Shown piece by piece: positions 50,301-60,500 of a stretch of 64,000 bases of DNA. Both the position numbers and the translations under genes were made by a program. The notes beneath the pieces were generated by a model. That model was given only the letters and a program-made list of their open reading frames with translations, had not been told where the DNA came from and made no database searches. This DNA is from Burhinus oedicnemus (lineage: Eukaryota; Chordata; Aves; Charadriiformes; Burhinidae). The stretch lies in assembly GCA_008921705.1 (NCBI GenBank), contig VFFE01007500.1, positions 3,999,002 to 4,063,001 on the forward strand, written 5' to 3'. How positions within the stretch are numbered: the stretch's first letter is position 1; every line of letters starts with the position of its first letter.

Positions 50301-51451
50301 TCAGCCAACTGATTCAAACCCATTAGGCATACACTTGATATAATCCCATAACTGGACTTGACTATATAGTAAATGCTCTAAACCAGAGTTTAAATTAAAC
50401 ACTTTCTCATTGTCTGAGAACCACGACATGCAATCCATCACGGCAATGCAGCTGACACACATCAAATCACTGAACTACCAGAGGTACTTGTAAGTGCTCG
50501 GCCTCTGCCTCAGCTGCTCTCTTACACAGCCAGTATTCCACCATCACTACATTGTACCAATGTCACAACGCTGTTTAACTTCCTTTTTTTTGTAAGGGTA
50601 ACTAACCTTTAGGACATTGCACAATGGTTTACTCAATAACGTGAAAAGATCTAAAAAACCCTGGATTAGTTATCTTAACTTATGATACATCGTTACAGAA
50701 CCCACTAGGCATTTATTTTTCTAAACAAGGAGCTATGTGCCAGGAAGCTCTCCCGCTTTTTCAAACTGCTAGCTTCAGGGCGATCCTACCTCTTCCTAAA
50801 GCCCAGAATTCCTCCCAAGTTGACACCAAAAATGTTTCGAAGTGCTAGCAAGCGTGTTTAGAAACAAAATTCAATTTGAAGCAATACCTCAACTCAAGAT
50901 TTTTTAAACTTATAGCTCAGGAGAACACAGTAATAAATCTGTAAGTTACCTTAAAGCACCTATCCTCATGTTTTGCACTGAGCTACAAAGTGACATTAAG
51001 ACAATGAAAGGTCCCAAAAATAAGCATGTTATCAGATTCATGTACTATTCAAACAAATTTAAATAGCTATAAAGTGTATCAACAGCACACAAAATTTTTC
51101 ACATAATAAATTATATTTTATCTTTTAATCTAACCAACAGCTAATGACATTAAAAGACTTCATTAAAATAGGAAAATATCCCTTATATTATCAAGTATGA
51201 TTCGCATTATGGCTAGAAGAACTTACCAGTTTCTTGAAAGGGAAAATATCATACATTATTCTACAGTACTCCATGGATGACTCCACTGAACAGGTCCACA
51301 GTGATTTTGATATGGGTGCTAGAGGTATAATTCCTTGGGTCCGGTTCTTTACTAACATATCGAATTCAACATGTTGTCTGCAGGATTCTGCCATATACGG
51401 GCAGTGATCCACAACGAAAACAGTTTTGTGAGACTCAGAAAAAATTTTCAT
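32318..51451 (-). CDS. INTS13: INTS13 (Asunder), complete coding span, 16 coding exons
   Basis: Integrator complex subunit 13, also known as Asunder. It acts in the nucleus with INTS10 and INTS14 as an accessory module of Integrator, which cleaves snRNA and other nascent transcripts; Asunder has also been tied to dynein placement in mitosis and spermatogenesis. Coding exons, 5' to 3': 51451-51227, 49770-49696, 48913-48711, 48431-48351, 47140-47050, 45347-45219, 43566-43482, 40857-40768, 39774-39685, 38214-38036, 37234-37064, 36674-36520, 35514-35284, 34131-33992, 33332-33197, 32357-32318. They total 2121 bases, or 706 residues plus stop, the human length. The product opens [20 protein letters not shown]. 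It has an N-terminal VWA-like domain, a middle beta-rich region, a basic nuclear-localisation segment KKRGRKR (571-577) and a conserved C-terminal tail that binds the cleavage module. All introns are GT-AG and frames are unbroken. Confidence 0.98.
33197..33332 (-). CDS. INTS13: INTS13 coding exon 15 (C-terminal binding region)
   Basis: Encodes [20 protein letters not shown] to LKEEN plus GG, phase 2 out. In human INTS13 this C-terminal stretch contacts the Integrator cleavage module. The donor gtttgt is non-optimal. Confidence 0.95.
33992..34131 (-). CDS. INTS13: INTS13 coding exon 14
   Basis: Encodes [20 protein letters not shown], then the Pro-rich [11 protein letters not shown] stretch and EKAK, phase 2 in and phase 1 out. 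The acceptor (ctcaaaaag) has a purine-rich end, but its position matches human. Confidence 0.95.
35284..35514 (-). CDS. INTS13: INTS13 coding exon 13 (nuclear localisation segment)
   Basis: Encodes [20 protein letters not shown], then the acidic-basic run [18 protein letters not shown] holding the predicted nuclear localisation signal, and ends SER with a split codon (phase 2). Confidence 0.97.
36520..36674 (-). CDS. INTS13: INTS13 coding exon 12
   Basis: Encodes [20 protein letters not shown] to TRGKGPK plus AG of a split Arg. The donor is AAAAG before gttaca, which is weaker than the others in the gene. Confidence 0.95.
37064..37234 (-). CDS. INTS13: INTS13 coding exon 11
   Basis: 57 codons, [20 protein letters not shown] to IFNMQA, phase 0 at both ends, donor gtaagt. 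Confidence 0.97.
37235..38035 (-). other. INTS13: Intron 10 of INTS13 with unexplained open frames
   Basis: Between exons 10 and 11. Contains two overlapping minus-strand open frames (37235-37486 and 37401-37673) and a local CpG cluster near 37407-37470 in otherwise CpG-poor intron sequence. Neither product matches INTS13 or a family I recognise, and human INTS13 has no coding sequence at this place. It may be an inserted gene fragment. Confidence 0.5.
38036..38214 (-). CDS. INTS13: INTS13 coding exon 10
   Basis: Encodes [20 protein letters not shown] and on to [12 protein letters not shown]. Phase 1 in, phase 0 out, donor gtaaga. Confidence 0.97.
39685..39774 (-). CDS. INTS13: INTS13 coding exon 9
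   Basis: Encodes [20 protein letters not shown] to FLLN, phase 1 at both ends, donor gtaaat. Confidence 0.96.
40768..40857 (-). CDS. INTS13: INTS13 coding exon 8
   Basis: Encodes a Gly/Ser-rich linker, then [17 protein letters not shown], ending one base into the next codon. Two overlapping GT donors exist (gtaggtaac); only the upstream one keeps the frame with exon 9. Confidence 0.94.
40858..43481 (-). other. INTS13: Intron 7 of INTS13
   Basis: The largest intron between coding exons of the gene (2.6 kb), AT-rich, with no repeat family or RNA gene recognised. Confidence 0.7.
43482..43566 (-). CDS. INTS13: INTS13 coding exon 7
   Basis: Encodes [20 protein letters not shown] to FLKS, then the first base of Gly (phase 1). 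Donor gtaagt. Confidence 0.95.
45219..45347 (-). CDS. INTS13: INTS13 coding exon 6
   Basis: 43 codons, from [17 protein letters not shown] to ITNIPMK. Phase 0 at both ends. Confidence 0.96.
47050..47140 (-). CDS. INTS13: INTS13 coding exon 5
   Basis: Encodes [20 protein letters not shown] and on to DRPKKE. Phase 2 in, phase 0 out, donor gtaagg. Confidence 0.95.
48351..48431 (-). CDS. INTS13: INTS13 coding exon 4
   Basis: Encodes [19 protein letters not shown] and the following residues to NSD, then CA of a split His (phase 2). Donor gtgagt, acceptor tttccag. Confidence 0.95.
48711..48913 (-). CDS. INTS13: INTS13 coding exon 3
   Basis: Starts [19 protein letters not shown] and ends RIICITNAK plus two bases of the next codon (donor gtaggt, phase 2). 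Very close to the human sequence. Confidence 0.97.
49696..49770 (-). CDS. INTS13: INTS13 coding exon 2
   Basis: 25 codons ([16 protein letters not shown]...), phase 0 at both ends, with acceptor gttag and donor gtatgc. Matches the human exon. Confidence 0.96.
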
Positions 51452-51458
51452 TTTTTTC
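51227..51458 (-). CDS. INTS13: INTS13 coding exon 1 (start codon)
   Basis: Begins at an acceptor (ctttcag) only seven bases before the ATG (51451-51449), so the leader is spliced. Encodes residues 1-75, the first part of the VWA-like domain, ending FPFKKL before gtaagt (phase 0). Confidence 0.97.
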
Positions 51459-52590
51459 CTGAAAGAAACAGATATTAAATTCAGAAAGAAATTGTACAAG
51501 GCAAAAAAAATCACATCACAAGATTACTGTGCAATTTATATAGCATAAAATTATCTTACTAGAATACGCAAGTTTTAAAGAGGTTACTTCTTACAGTAGT
51601 TATATTACATATTGCGTACATTAGCTCCTACAAAACTGTTAAGCTTTTTAAAAAAATACCAAAATTTCTATTTTAAGAATCTATTTACATGGAGACAAAT
51701 ACCCTCTAGAACTCTTACCGGATCATCTATTTAGTACACTAGATTTCAAATCAGAAGAAACTATTTTTTCTCAAGAGGAAAGAAACATAAAAAATGTGAA
51801 AGTATACTGTTGAAAAGGCAACAACAATGCAGAGTATTACCCTCCCTACTTTTTTGATTAAAAGAAACTTTTAAGAAAAAAGTACAGAAATTGCTTACTA
51901 TTTAAAGCTTATTTCCTGAAATAAGCAATATGAAAAAAAAATTTATGCTTAGGCTATTCAGACCTTGACGTAGCATAAACATCAGACTTTTAAGTAGATT
52001 TTCAGCTTTCACTTTGCTAGGTACATCCTTCTATTTTTAAATGAGTATTTGCATCTGTACTTTGATCTCTCACTGACAGACATACCAAGTCTGAAATTAT
52101 AATGTAAATCTTTCTCATCTAGCAAGACTCATATGAGCAGCCCTTGCATTCTTCCCAACTATGAAGTCTGAGAACTCTGCAACGAAGTGTGGTGCATTTT
52201 CCCGTTTCACATCGATAGACTGGGTTTCCCTCTCCTGCAGCATCACTGAAAGAGATACTTTTGAAACAACTATAACATCAGATCCTTGTGTTAGGGTGGA
52301 CATCGTAACTTGCAGACCCAAACTACGTAGAAAAATTAGTCTTAGACTAGTGCTACTTAGACCACTAATCTTAGACCAAACACTCCTCATCAAACTTATT
52401 CAACTTCTAGATGTTTCCATAACGTTTGTAGTATAAAAATCGATTTCGTCCGTGCAAATGCCGCAAAACATACAAAACCAAAAAAATACCTACGAGCTCA
52501 TTTAAAAACCTAAAATACTAACACAACGAGGATTTACACAAGTCAGACTGCGGGCAGCACCTCGCTCTGGAGGCAGGTTTCGCACCCGCC
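51459..52590 (-). other. INTS13: First intron region of INTS13
   Basis: AT-rich region between the CpG island and the first coding exon. At 52115-52436 both strands are open for about 90 codons; no product recognised. Confidence 0.55.
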
Positions 52591-52854
52591 CTCAGCAACA
52601 GCCGCAGCTGCCAGGGCACAACACGCTGCACCCCCTTCGGCAGAGGCCAAGGCCGGCCCAGCCCGGGCCAGCCCAGCGCCGGGGGCCCGGCCCACGAACT
52701 TGCATCCTATCTTTAGCCTGGCAGAGAGCCCGAGGGGCCGGGGAGGCCGCGCCGGCTCCCCGAAGGCCGGCAGGCAGGAGGGACGCGCGGCCGCAGACGA
52801 CCGGGGGCGCCCGGAGCAGGCGAGGTCGGTCCCCGCCCGCCCGGGAAGGGAAGC

Positions 52855-52870
52855 GCCTCTTACCTGGGCC
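52855..52870 (-). other. INTS13: Candidate donor of the INTS13 noncoding first exon
   Basis: On minus, CCCAG before gtaaga (GT at 52863-52862) is a near-ideal donor that could join to the acceptor at 51459. Other donors at about 53075 region boundaries and 53175 (gtaagt) or 53305 (gtgagt) are alternatives, so the first exon is not fixed. Confidence 0.4.
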
Positions 52871-53410
52871 GGCTCCTCCTCTGGTGCAGAAATCCCGGTC
52901 CTGCTCCGCGCCGCGCCCGGGCCCGGCCGCGGGCTCGCTCCGCGGAGGAGGGGTGAGGCCCGCGGGGCGCCCTAGACAGGGTCGGGCGCGGGCGCCTCCG
53001 GCCGGGCGACCTCCATGCCCCTCCGCCCGCTTCCTCCGCCGCCGCCGGCTCCGCGGGGAGCCCGGGGCCCAGCTCCTGCCTCCGCGCCCGGCGCCCGCGG
53101 GGGTGGGAGAAGCGGCCGAAGCCCCCCCCGCTCCGCCCACCCCTGAGGCCGCGAGACCCCCGCGCGGCCACTTACGCCGCTGGCAGAACGGCTCCCCCAG
53201 CGCTGGCGGGGGGAGCGCCTCTCCCCTCCCCTCCTCCCCTCGCAGCCTCTCCGGCGGCGGCGGCGCCCGCCACCCTGGCCCCGGCGGCTGGCCGGCCTCA
53301 CTCACCACCCCCCATCCCCGCCACGGCCCCCGCCGCTCGGCCCTCCGCCCGGGCGCGGGCCGCCCCGCCCCGCCGCCAGACGCCGCGGAGGCGGAGCCGG
53401 AAGCCGACGA

Positions 53411-53420
53411 TCTCGCGAGA
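53411..53420. promoter_or_regulatory. TCTCGCGAGA palindrome, copy 1
   Basis: An exact match to the CGCG element known from CpG-island promoters and bound by BANP (earlier linked to Kaiso/ZBTB33). Confidence 0.8.
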
Positions 53421-53484
53421 CACCAGAGCGCCCCCTGAGGAAGGGGGTGTGTGTGGAGGGGCCGGCCTTTTATCTCGGAGGTAG

Positions 53485-53489
53485 CCAAT
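53485..53489 (+). promoter_or_regulatory. CCAAT box
   Basis: AGCCAATAGG context, close to the NF-Y consensus, between palindrome copies 1 and 2. Confidence 0.6.
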
Positions 53490-53529
53490 AGGAAGGCGAG
53501 GAGAAGGAAACGGGAGCCGGCGAGGCGTC

Positions 53530-53539
53530 TCTCGCGAGA
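53530..53539. promoter_or_regulatory. TCTCGCGAGA palindrome, copy 2
   Basis: Exact copy, extended to a 12-base palindrome CTCTCGCGAGAG (53529-53540). Confidence 0.8.
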
Positions 53540-53563
53540 GCTGGGAGGGGCGGCACGCTGTTC

Positions 53564-53573
53564 TCTCGCGAGA
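53564..53573. promoter_or_regulatory. TCTCGCGAGA palindrome, copy 3
   Basis: Exact copy, 34 bases from copy 2 (start to start). Confidence 0.8.
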
Positions 53574-53699
53574 ACGGCGGGCGGGCGCTCGCCCGGTGCC
53601 GCTGGCAGGTAGCGCGGCCGCCCTCGCCTCACGCCGCCTCGCCCCGCCCACTGGCGGAGACGCACCTCCCCCGCCCCTCCTCCGCTTCCCCCAGCGGCC

Positions 53700-53778
53700 C
53701 GCCGCCATTTGATCAGCGGGGCGGGCCGGTCGGGGTTTCACCCCCGGCGCCGGGCGCTGCCGGAGCCGCCGGTCATGA
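53700..53778 (+). other. FGFR1OP2: Predicted noncoding first exon of FGFR1OP2 (3' part)
   Basis: A donor (ATGA before gtgagt, GT at 53779) lies at the right side of the island, and the next exon begins at 57430 with the start codon two bases in. The 5' end is not determined. Confidence 0.45.
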
Positions 53779-53820
53779 GTGAGTGGCGTGAGGCGGGGAA
53801 GGGACGTTTGGGGGCAGGGC

Positions 53821-53840
53821 NNNNNNNNNNNNNNNNNNNN
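53821..53840. other. Assembly gap (20 N)
   Basis: Twenty undetermined bases flanked by G-rich and C-rich sequence, just after the predicted FGFR1OP2 first exon. Confidence 0.99.
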
Positions 53841-56800
53841 CCCCCCACCCCCGCCGCCCCGGGCACCCCCCAGTAGTGCTGGCTGCGGGGCGAGCCCTGC
53901 CGCCTGGCTTCGGGAGGCAGCCTCACGTCCCCGCCGTGTCGCGGCAGGTGCCGGTGTCGCGACAGTCCTGACTGGCGTGCCTCAGCATCCGTTCTCGCGG
54001 TGGGGAGAAAGAGGGGTGGGGGGGAGGGAGGAGCCGCCCCTCACTGAGAGCGAGCAGCCGCCCCCGAGCCCCTCCCCGGAGGTCGGCCCGGGGGTGTGAG
54101 CGGGCTGCGGCGCTGGCTCCGTGTACGGGCCGGGGCCTGTTGGCGGCGGGAGACGCCTGCTCAACCCCCCGGGGACCCCCCCTTTCCGCACGGAGGGTGC
54201 TGATGGGTGTTCGCACCCAGCCTCCAGCTCTGAGGCGCGGCAGCGTGGTTCAGCGTTGCACAGCCGGTGACTGTGGAGAGGGGGAAAAAGCAAAGCATTA
54301 AACTGTGGGAAAAGGTGATTTCTAGTAAGGCTAGAAAAGAGAGAAGAAATGGAAAACTAGAGGAAGGCAAAAATGTTTATTCTTTGGTGTTGGGTGTTTG
54401 TTTTTTTTTTAAGGGCAGCCGAATTTGATAATGAAAGCAATTAGTAAATAGCAGGAAGTGACAGGAAATGAATATGTTGCAGCATTATTGCTATGTTGTT
54501 TGAGTTGTTGCTCTTGCTGCCTGTTGACCCTGTTGGTGAGATTGCAGGCTAACAAATGTATTTGCAACTGGGCATCTCTTGTAGGGTGGCGTTCAGGAAT
54601 CATTAAGTTTAGCTACTATAGTCCTCGTGCTTGTAAAAAAAATTCATATACAATAAGAATTGGTTTGAATCAAATATATTTGATTAATTGGTTGGGTTTT
54701 TTTCCCTAAATGTCCAGGTTAGCTCACAGATTTAGATCTATTCTAGGATAAGACAAAAGTTTGGTTTTTTGTAGGCAGCCAGATGAGCAACTGCAGAGAA
54801 TTTTAAATTCCAAGGATTAGGGCCAATGTCTTTTCCCAAAGGAATCCTAGTCAAGATTTGAGTTACCACAATAAAAATAATAATTCTCCTTTTTGAGGTA
54901 TAAATCCTGCCTGAAAGCAGGAGACGGCCTCTGGCCCGCTGAAGCTGCTGCGTGGTGACAGGTGGATAGTCACGGTGGTATTTGTGTTCCACACAAGGCA
55001 CACACGTGTCTTCCCCAGCTCATTCGCTGTGAAAAAGAACACTGGTGGCTTTGCTACAAACGAGTTTCTTTTTATCTTGTCTGGTTGGGTTGGGTCAAAA
55101 TGAGAAAGTGCATGGGAGGGTGAATACATACTGTGTTTAAAAATTTATATTGCTGCATACAAATTATCAGAGGTGTTAACTGCATTTTATTCTGAATGCC
55201 AAATGTATTCCAAGCTCACGGAGAGGTCTGAGAGGTTTTGTTTATACGGGCTAGAGAATTCATCAGCCATGAATTGAGTTAAAGACTGCTCTTCAAATTC
55301 TTCTTAAATATGGATCTGATTAAATCAATTTCTGTAAGTAACAGTTTAGCCAGCTAGTGTGGAAGGTCATTTTTTGTCTGTGGTATTTTTGTAGTCCACT
55401 GAGAACATGAGGCCAGAACTGGAAGGAGAAATAAGGAGCAAGAAAAGCAGATGCTTAAAAACAATGTAGTATGATCCCTATCTACATAGTATTAAAAAGA
55501 GCTCAAACTGCTAAACCGGAGTGAATAAATTAACTACCAGTGGTAACACACCAGTCTGCTGAAGAACTCGACTTGATACCTCAAACACATATATACATCA
55601 TATGGAAGTTAAAATGAAAACTCTAGTTGATAAACAGGAAGGAATTAACATTACAAATGCATATAGCAAACTCGTACATGTCAAAATGCTGATGGTTTCA
55701 GTAACGTGTGAATCACAGAAAACATGGGTTAAAATAGTTGTGCTCTGTGCCTACGCAAAGCTCACTTACGGAAGCTCCTTTGTCAGTAAATAAGTCTTAA
55801 CCTTTCTGTGACAGCAGGGTCCCTGAAAGACCCTTCCACATTAAAAAAGTGAAGTAAATGGTTTTATATTACATGTGCTCCTCAGAGCAGAGGGAGCAGC
55901 TAATGAAATTACCAAATTAAAATGCTTTTGAGAGGTTGGACCTTGCAGGACGTTCTAGGTGCACAAGAGCTCTTCAGAGAGAACATTCCAAACACTGCTG
56001 CTGTCTTGCTTAGTTTTCCCCCACCTTAATGCATGAGGGCAAGATATTCGTGCTATGTTTGTAAGTCTTTTGAGGGGAATGGTGGAATTTCTGATGTGTG
56101 AAATACCCATACTTCTACTACTACTTTCCTGGAAAGTGGGAAAAGTCAGCTGGGGAAAATGTGAGGGTTTCTTTAAGTTTGTCTTAAAAGATCCTAGGCT
56201 ATGATTTGTCAAGGTGCCTAAGAAAGTCAGAAAATCAACTTGGAGCAAATTTTTTTCCTGTAGTTCAGGAAAGGCTCACTGACCTTTTATGCTTAAAAAG
56301 AATCTCTCCTTTAAGCAAAAGGCCTGACTAAGAAATGGATTTAGTTGATTCTTTCAGTACCTTAGAAAGTTTTCTGAAACAAATCAAGCCTTACATTAAT
56401 AAGGCCCATAACTCTAATAAGCCTGTATAGTTGCTGTCTGATTGCTGAAGAACTGTTCAAAGAGTTTAAGATTTCCTTTTCAGTAGAAAAAGTGCAAGGT
56501 TTCTCAAAAGAAAATAAAAACTTAGGCTGAAAATCTTGGTGTTGAAACTTAATCTGTCAAGAATGAGTATGAAAAAATTCAATGTAAAGGCTAGTGTTTT
56601 TGCAAATGCTAGTACGTACAAGCATTTTGCAAGTTTAGCGACGCTAACACTAAGTAATTTCTGCTAACAAACTACTGCAATTAGAAGGCTGGTATTTTAA
56701 CTATGCAGTCAGTTCTTTTTCTTAGTTAAGTTGCTGTCTTTCTGTATCCTACTGAAAATTTTACAGTTTCATTCCATGCAGTGATGTTTGTGTTCATCTA

Positions 56801-57429
56801 TAGACATGAAGAAAGCACACGCTTTAGTTTTCTGAATTTTCCCCAAGTGATTTTCTCTACTTTGTCAGTTTAAGCTGTTCCTTCTGTGCTGACTTATTTA
56901 ATCAAAATCTTTTAGCCAGCTGTAGTCCTTTGGCATTCTCTTCTGTGCTGGATTATACTTCTCAAATATCTTGAAGTATATCTGACTGGTAGGAGGGCAC
57001 ATTAAAAAAAAAAAAAAAAGCTAGTATTGAAAAATGAAAGAGTTAATGTAATATTCTTTTTTTTTCTCTGCTACTTACAGGAGGACATGCATTGCTCAGT
57101 TTCCATATATTCAATAGTCCTCCTTTTGCACTTAGTATATTGATACTCTCCTCACAACACAAAGTTTACTTTCATTTTCTTGCTCTGATATATAGTCTTA
57201 ACAGCAATTAAAAATGAGGAAAAGGAAAGGCAGACTTAAGAGTATTCTTAAGATATATAAATTTTTCCTGCTCCTAAAAGACAACAAAATCTCTGGATGT
57301 TTCTGAGGGAAAGGTTGTATTCAGCTGCTTTAGACTTAAAAAAAAAAATTATAGATGTATCACGTTGATAGCTGTTCTCTGTATAGCAAACAGGTGCTGT
57401 TGTGAAAATAATGCATTTCTAATCTTTAG
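53841..57429 (+). other. FGFR1OP2: First intron of FGFR1OP2
   Basis: GC-rich to about 54250, then AT-rich. No coding exon, repeat family or RNA gene recognised. A poly-A tract sits at about 57004-57019. Confidence 0.65.
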
Positions 57430-57566
57430 AAATGAGTTGCACAATTGAAAAAGCCTTAGCAGATGCAAAAGCACTGGTGGAACGGCTAAGGGAGCATGAC
57501 AACGCAGCGGAAGCTCTTATTGAACAGACTACAGCTCTTAACAAGCGGGTTGAAGCAATGAAACAG
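57430..57566 (+). CDS. FGFR1OP2: FGFR1OP2 coding exon 1 (start codon)
   Basis: Acceptor tctttag, ATG at 57432, 45 codons to AMKQ before gtttgt (phase 0). First coiled-coil segment. Confidence 0.96.
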
Positions 57567-60500
57567 GTTTGTTTTTCAACTTTGTTTACTCCATTAAAAA
57601 AACAACTTGCAAACACATAATTTAGTCATTTTTGTGTGCTACAGTAGAATCAGTATGTTGTTTGGTTAATCCTTTAATACTATACTAAGTACTTTCATTA
57701 TAGGTGTGACTATGATCTAAAAATATGTTGTTTATATATTTAGTTTGATCCTGTGAAGACGTTTTCTGTTACTCTAGTGTAAATATTGAAAACTAGCATT
57801 TATTTGAAGAACACTGGTAGAAATGGTGTTGGTATCTTACAAACCATTGCATGGCGTCTTGTTTTTTTTAATTTCAAGGTGTACATTTAATCATACAGAA
57901 GCCCTGTCATGCTTTCTTGTATTCAGAATACTTTATCTTTTCACAGTCATCTTTTGTTTCAAAGTAGCCTCTTAAGCTTGTTTGTGATCATTTCCATTGT
58001 GATGTTAAACTGTCCAAGGCATGTTGTCAGATCAAGCGTGACTTTCACTAGAGAACTGGAAAAACATAAAGCTGTCTACTGGCTTTCCATATGGGAGTTC
58101 ATCCTGTGATTTTAATAGAACACAGGACGTGTTAATGGACCTGTAAAATAATAAAACCCTGCATGTGCTTCATCCCTGTAAAACTAGTCATGCAGAGGCT
58201 CCATGACTTCAGATCAAGAGTATTATATTTACTCATTTGTTGGGAGTCAGGATCCATTCATTCGGGTCCATGTGACTTGTACCCATACAACCTTGTGGTT
58301 TAAGGTATTGGGAAGCAAGAGTAAATAGAGGTTAATAGCCTGTGGTTTTTCTTTACCATATGTATATCAGTTTTAAATTACTTGATGGTGAATTTGACCT
58401 GCATTAATTGAAGGTTAAATCATGCCCACTACCTGCATCTGAGGTATGCAACTTGTATAAAAACAAAGGTGATACTTTAGTGTCTCTAAAGGGCAGTATG
58501 TTAGCAATACCTTCAGAAGTGTTTGTATTATATAATTATTTTAAAATGAGCATTATCTTGCTGGTTACAAACTTTGACTGATATTAGAACTGGTCCTTTG
58601 TGACTTGCCAACTAATGCTTGCCTTCAGTTACTTAAATATGTTGTGTTATTTTTAATAACTAGTACCAAGAAGAAATTCAAGAGCTTAATGAAGTAGCAA
58701 GACATCGTCCTCGGTCTACATTAGTGATGGGTATCCAACAAGAAAACAGACAGATTAGGGAATTGCAACAGGAGAATAAAGGTAAAACTTGACTGTTCTG
58801 TCCTCTTCCATTTCCAGCTTGCACCACTGGAATCAGTGAGACTTTTTACCATTAATCTATTCTCAAAAAATGATAATAGAAGGATTTTTTCCTCTAGTCT
58901 TAATTTGTCAGTTTAATTGAACATAATGTAATCTAATAGAGAGTCCTAATGTCCAACCAATGGGACTATGATTAACAGAAAAACAGTTGTGGAAAATTAC
59001 TTCTTCAGTTCTTATATAGTGTTCAGCATACATAAGGAGATAAGTAGAACTTAATTCTGCAATATAGGTATCTGTTTGGCAATGCATTTTCCCACTGCTG
59101 AAAATAACTGATTTAGGACAAGTCATAGTGTAAGTGCAGTAGTGTAATTCCTTCTGGAATTCTGTACACTAGGAATATATTGTTCCTCCTGGAATAGCTT
59201 AGGTATTCCAACAGTTAGATTCAGCAAAAGAGTCAGTGATCTCGATTTGTATGAATCTTGTCTTAATCTCAGGAGTTACTTGTCTTTGACTTAGTATATT
59301 TTGAACACAAGCATTTTTTTAACTCTTATTTTACCAAGCTGCAGATTAAAACAGATCTGTAAACTTCCTTCCAGCTTTTCTACAGTGTTGCTTATAGCAG
59401 CTAGAGTAAAGCTTTCGTCAGCTACACTCAGGATGGCTTATATCAGCTAAAGGGATTGAATATGAAGTCATATTAACAAAAGACCATCTGTTTCTGACTG
59501 AACAAGAATTTTCTCAGGGTAGTCACCACAGAAGACATTTATAGAGCCTACATAGGTTTTATGGTGCAAGGAGAGGGGACACACAGTTAAGGGCTTATTT
59601 TAGTTTTCTCAAGCTGAAGTACTTTTGCATTTTGTTTCAGTTCTTCTCTTAAATTTTAACTGAATTTAAAATTATGTTGGTAGAACTACGCACATCTCTT
59701 GAAGAACATCAGTCTGCTTTGGAACTCATAATGAGCAAGTACAGAGAACAGATGTTTAGGTTGCTTATGGCAAGCAAAAAGGATGATCCCAGTATAATAA
59801 TGAAGTTAAAAGAGCAACATTCCAAGGTAATGACTTCATATTTTTTTCCTTTGTTTTTTTTAGTTAACACTTTTGTTGGTAGTGGATCAGTTCAAAGTTT
59901 ACTTTGTCTCAGTTCTTATATAATTGTACTAAAAAGTCCTAATTTTTATAATCCAGTCCATGAAACACAAACAGGAAACTTGGATCAGTCTAGTAAGTCA
60001 ACCTTACTAGCTTCTTTAACCTCTTATCAAGTAGCATTTCATTACTGTATCTACCTGATGACTTTTGTTTTGCCTAGGTCTTTAAGGCAACTGCCCTATT
60101 ATACTTGCAGATGCCCACAGATCTCTGTAACATTCAAACATTTAGAGTGGCTTTAACTTACACTTGTGACTCCAACAAATAATTAGTAACCCTGTGCTTA
60201 CTGGGGAGAGTAGGAGTAAGCTTTTTAACTTCAGTGTTAAAATATTTTTTTCCCCCTAAATGCTGTAAATTTAAAAACCCATATTTTAAAAGCTCTTTTG
60301 ACTGTTGAGTAACTGATCATAGACATCCCCTCTTTCCTGCTTCAACCCTTGGTTCTTATTTCAGTACTGGTCAGGATTGCTAAGTAGAATCCAGGGTGCT
60401 TGAAGGGTGGTGAAAGTTGCTGGTATTAGGTGTGCTTCATCTTACAGCTTCTGAAAACAAGAAAAGCAAAGTGCTGTCAAACAACATTTTTGTAAACTAT

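Larger units (their letters stand above)
52591..54250. promoter_or_regulatory. CpG island, bidirectional INTS13/FGFR1OP2 promoter
   Basis: A sharp rise in GC and CpG against the AT-rich surroundings. INTS13 runs left and FGFR1OP2 runs right from it, as in other vertebrates. It contains three TCTCGCGAGA palindromes (53411, 53530, 53564), a CCAAT box (53485-53489) and a GCCGCCATTT element resembling a YY1 site (about 53700-53709). There is no clear TATA box, which fits a housekeeping promoter. Long open frames across the island on both strands are by-products of high GC. A 20-N gap lies at 53821-53840. Confidence 0.88.

Noticed and set aside
52592..53665. A 357-codon minus-strand open frame across the CpG island, with others on both strands (52884-53438, 53298-53741).
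   Set aside because: They are rich in Arg, Gly, Pro and Ala, overlap in conflicting frames and cross promoter elements; high GC removes stop codons. No domain seen.
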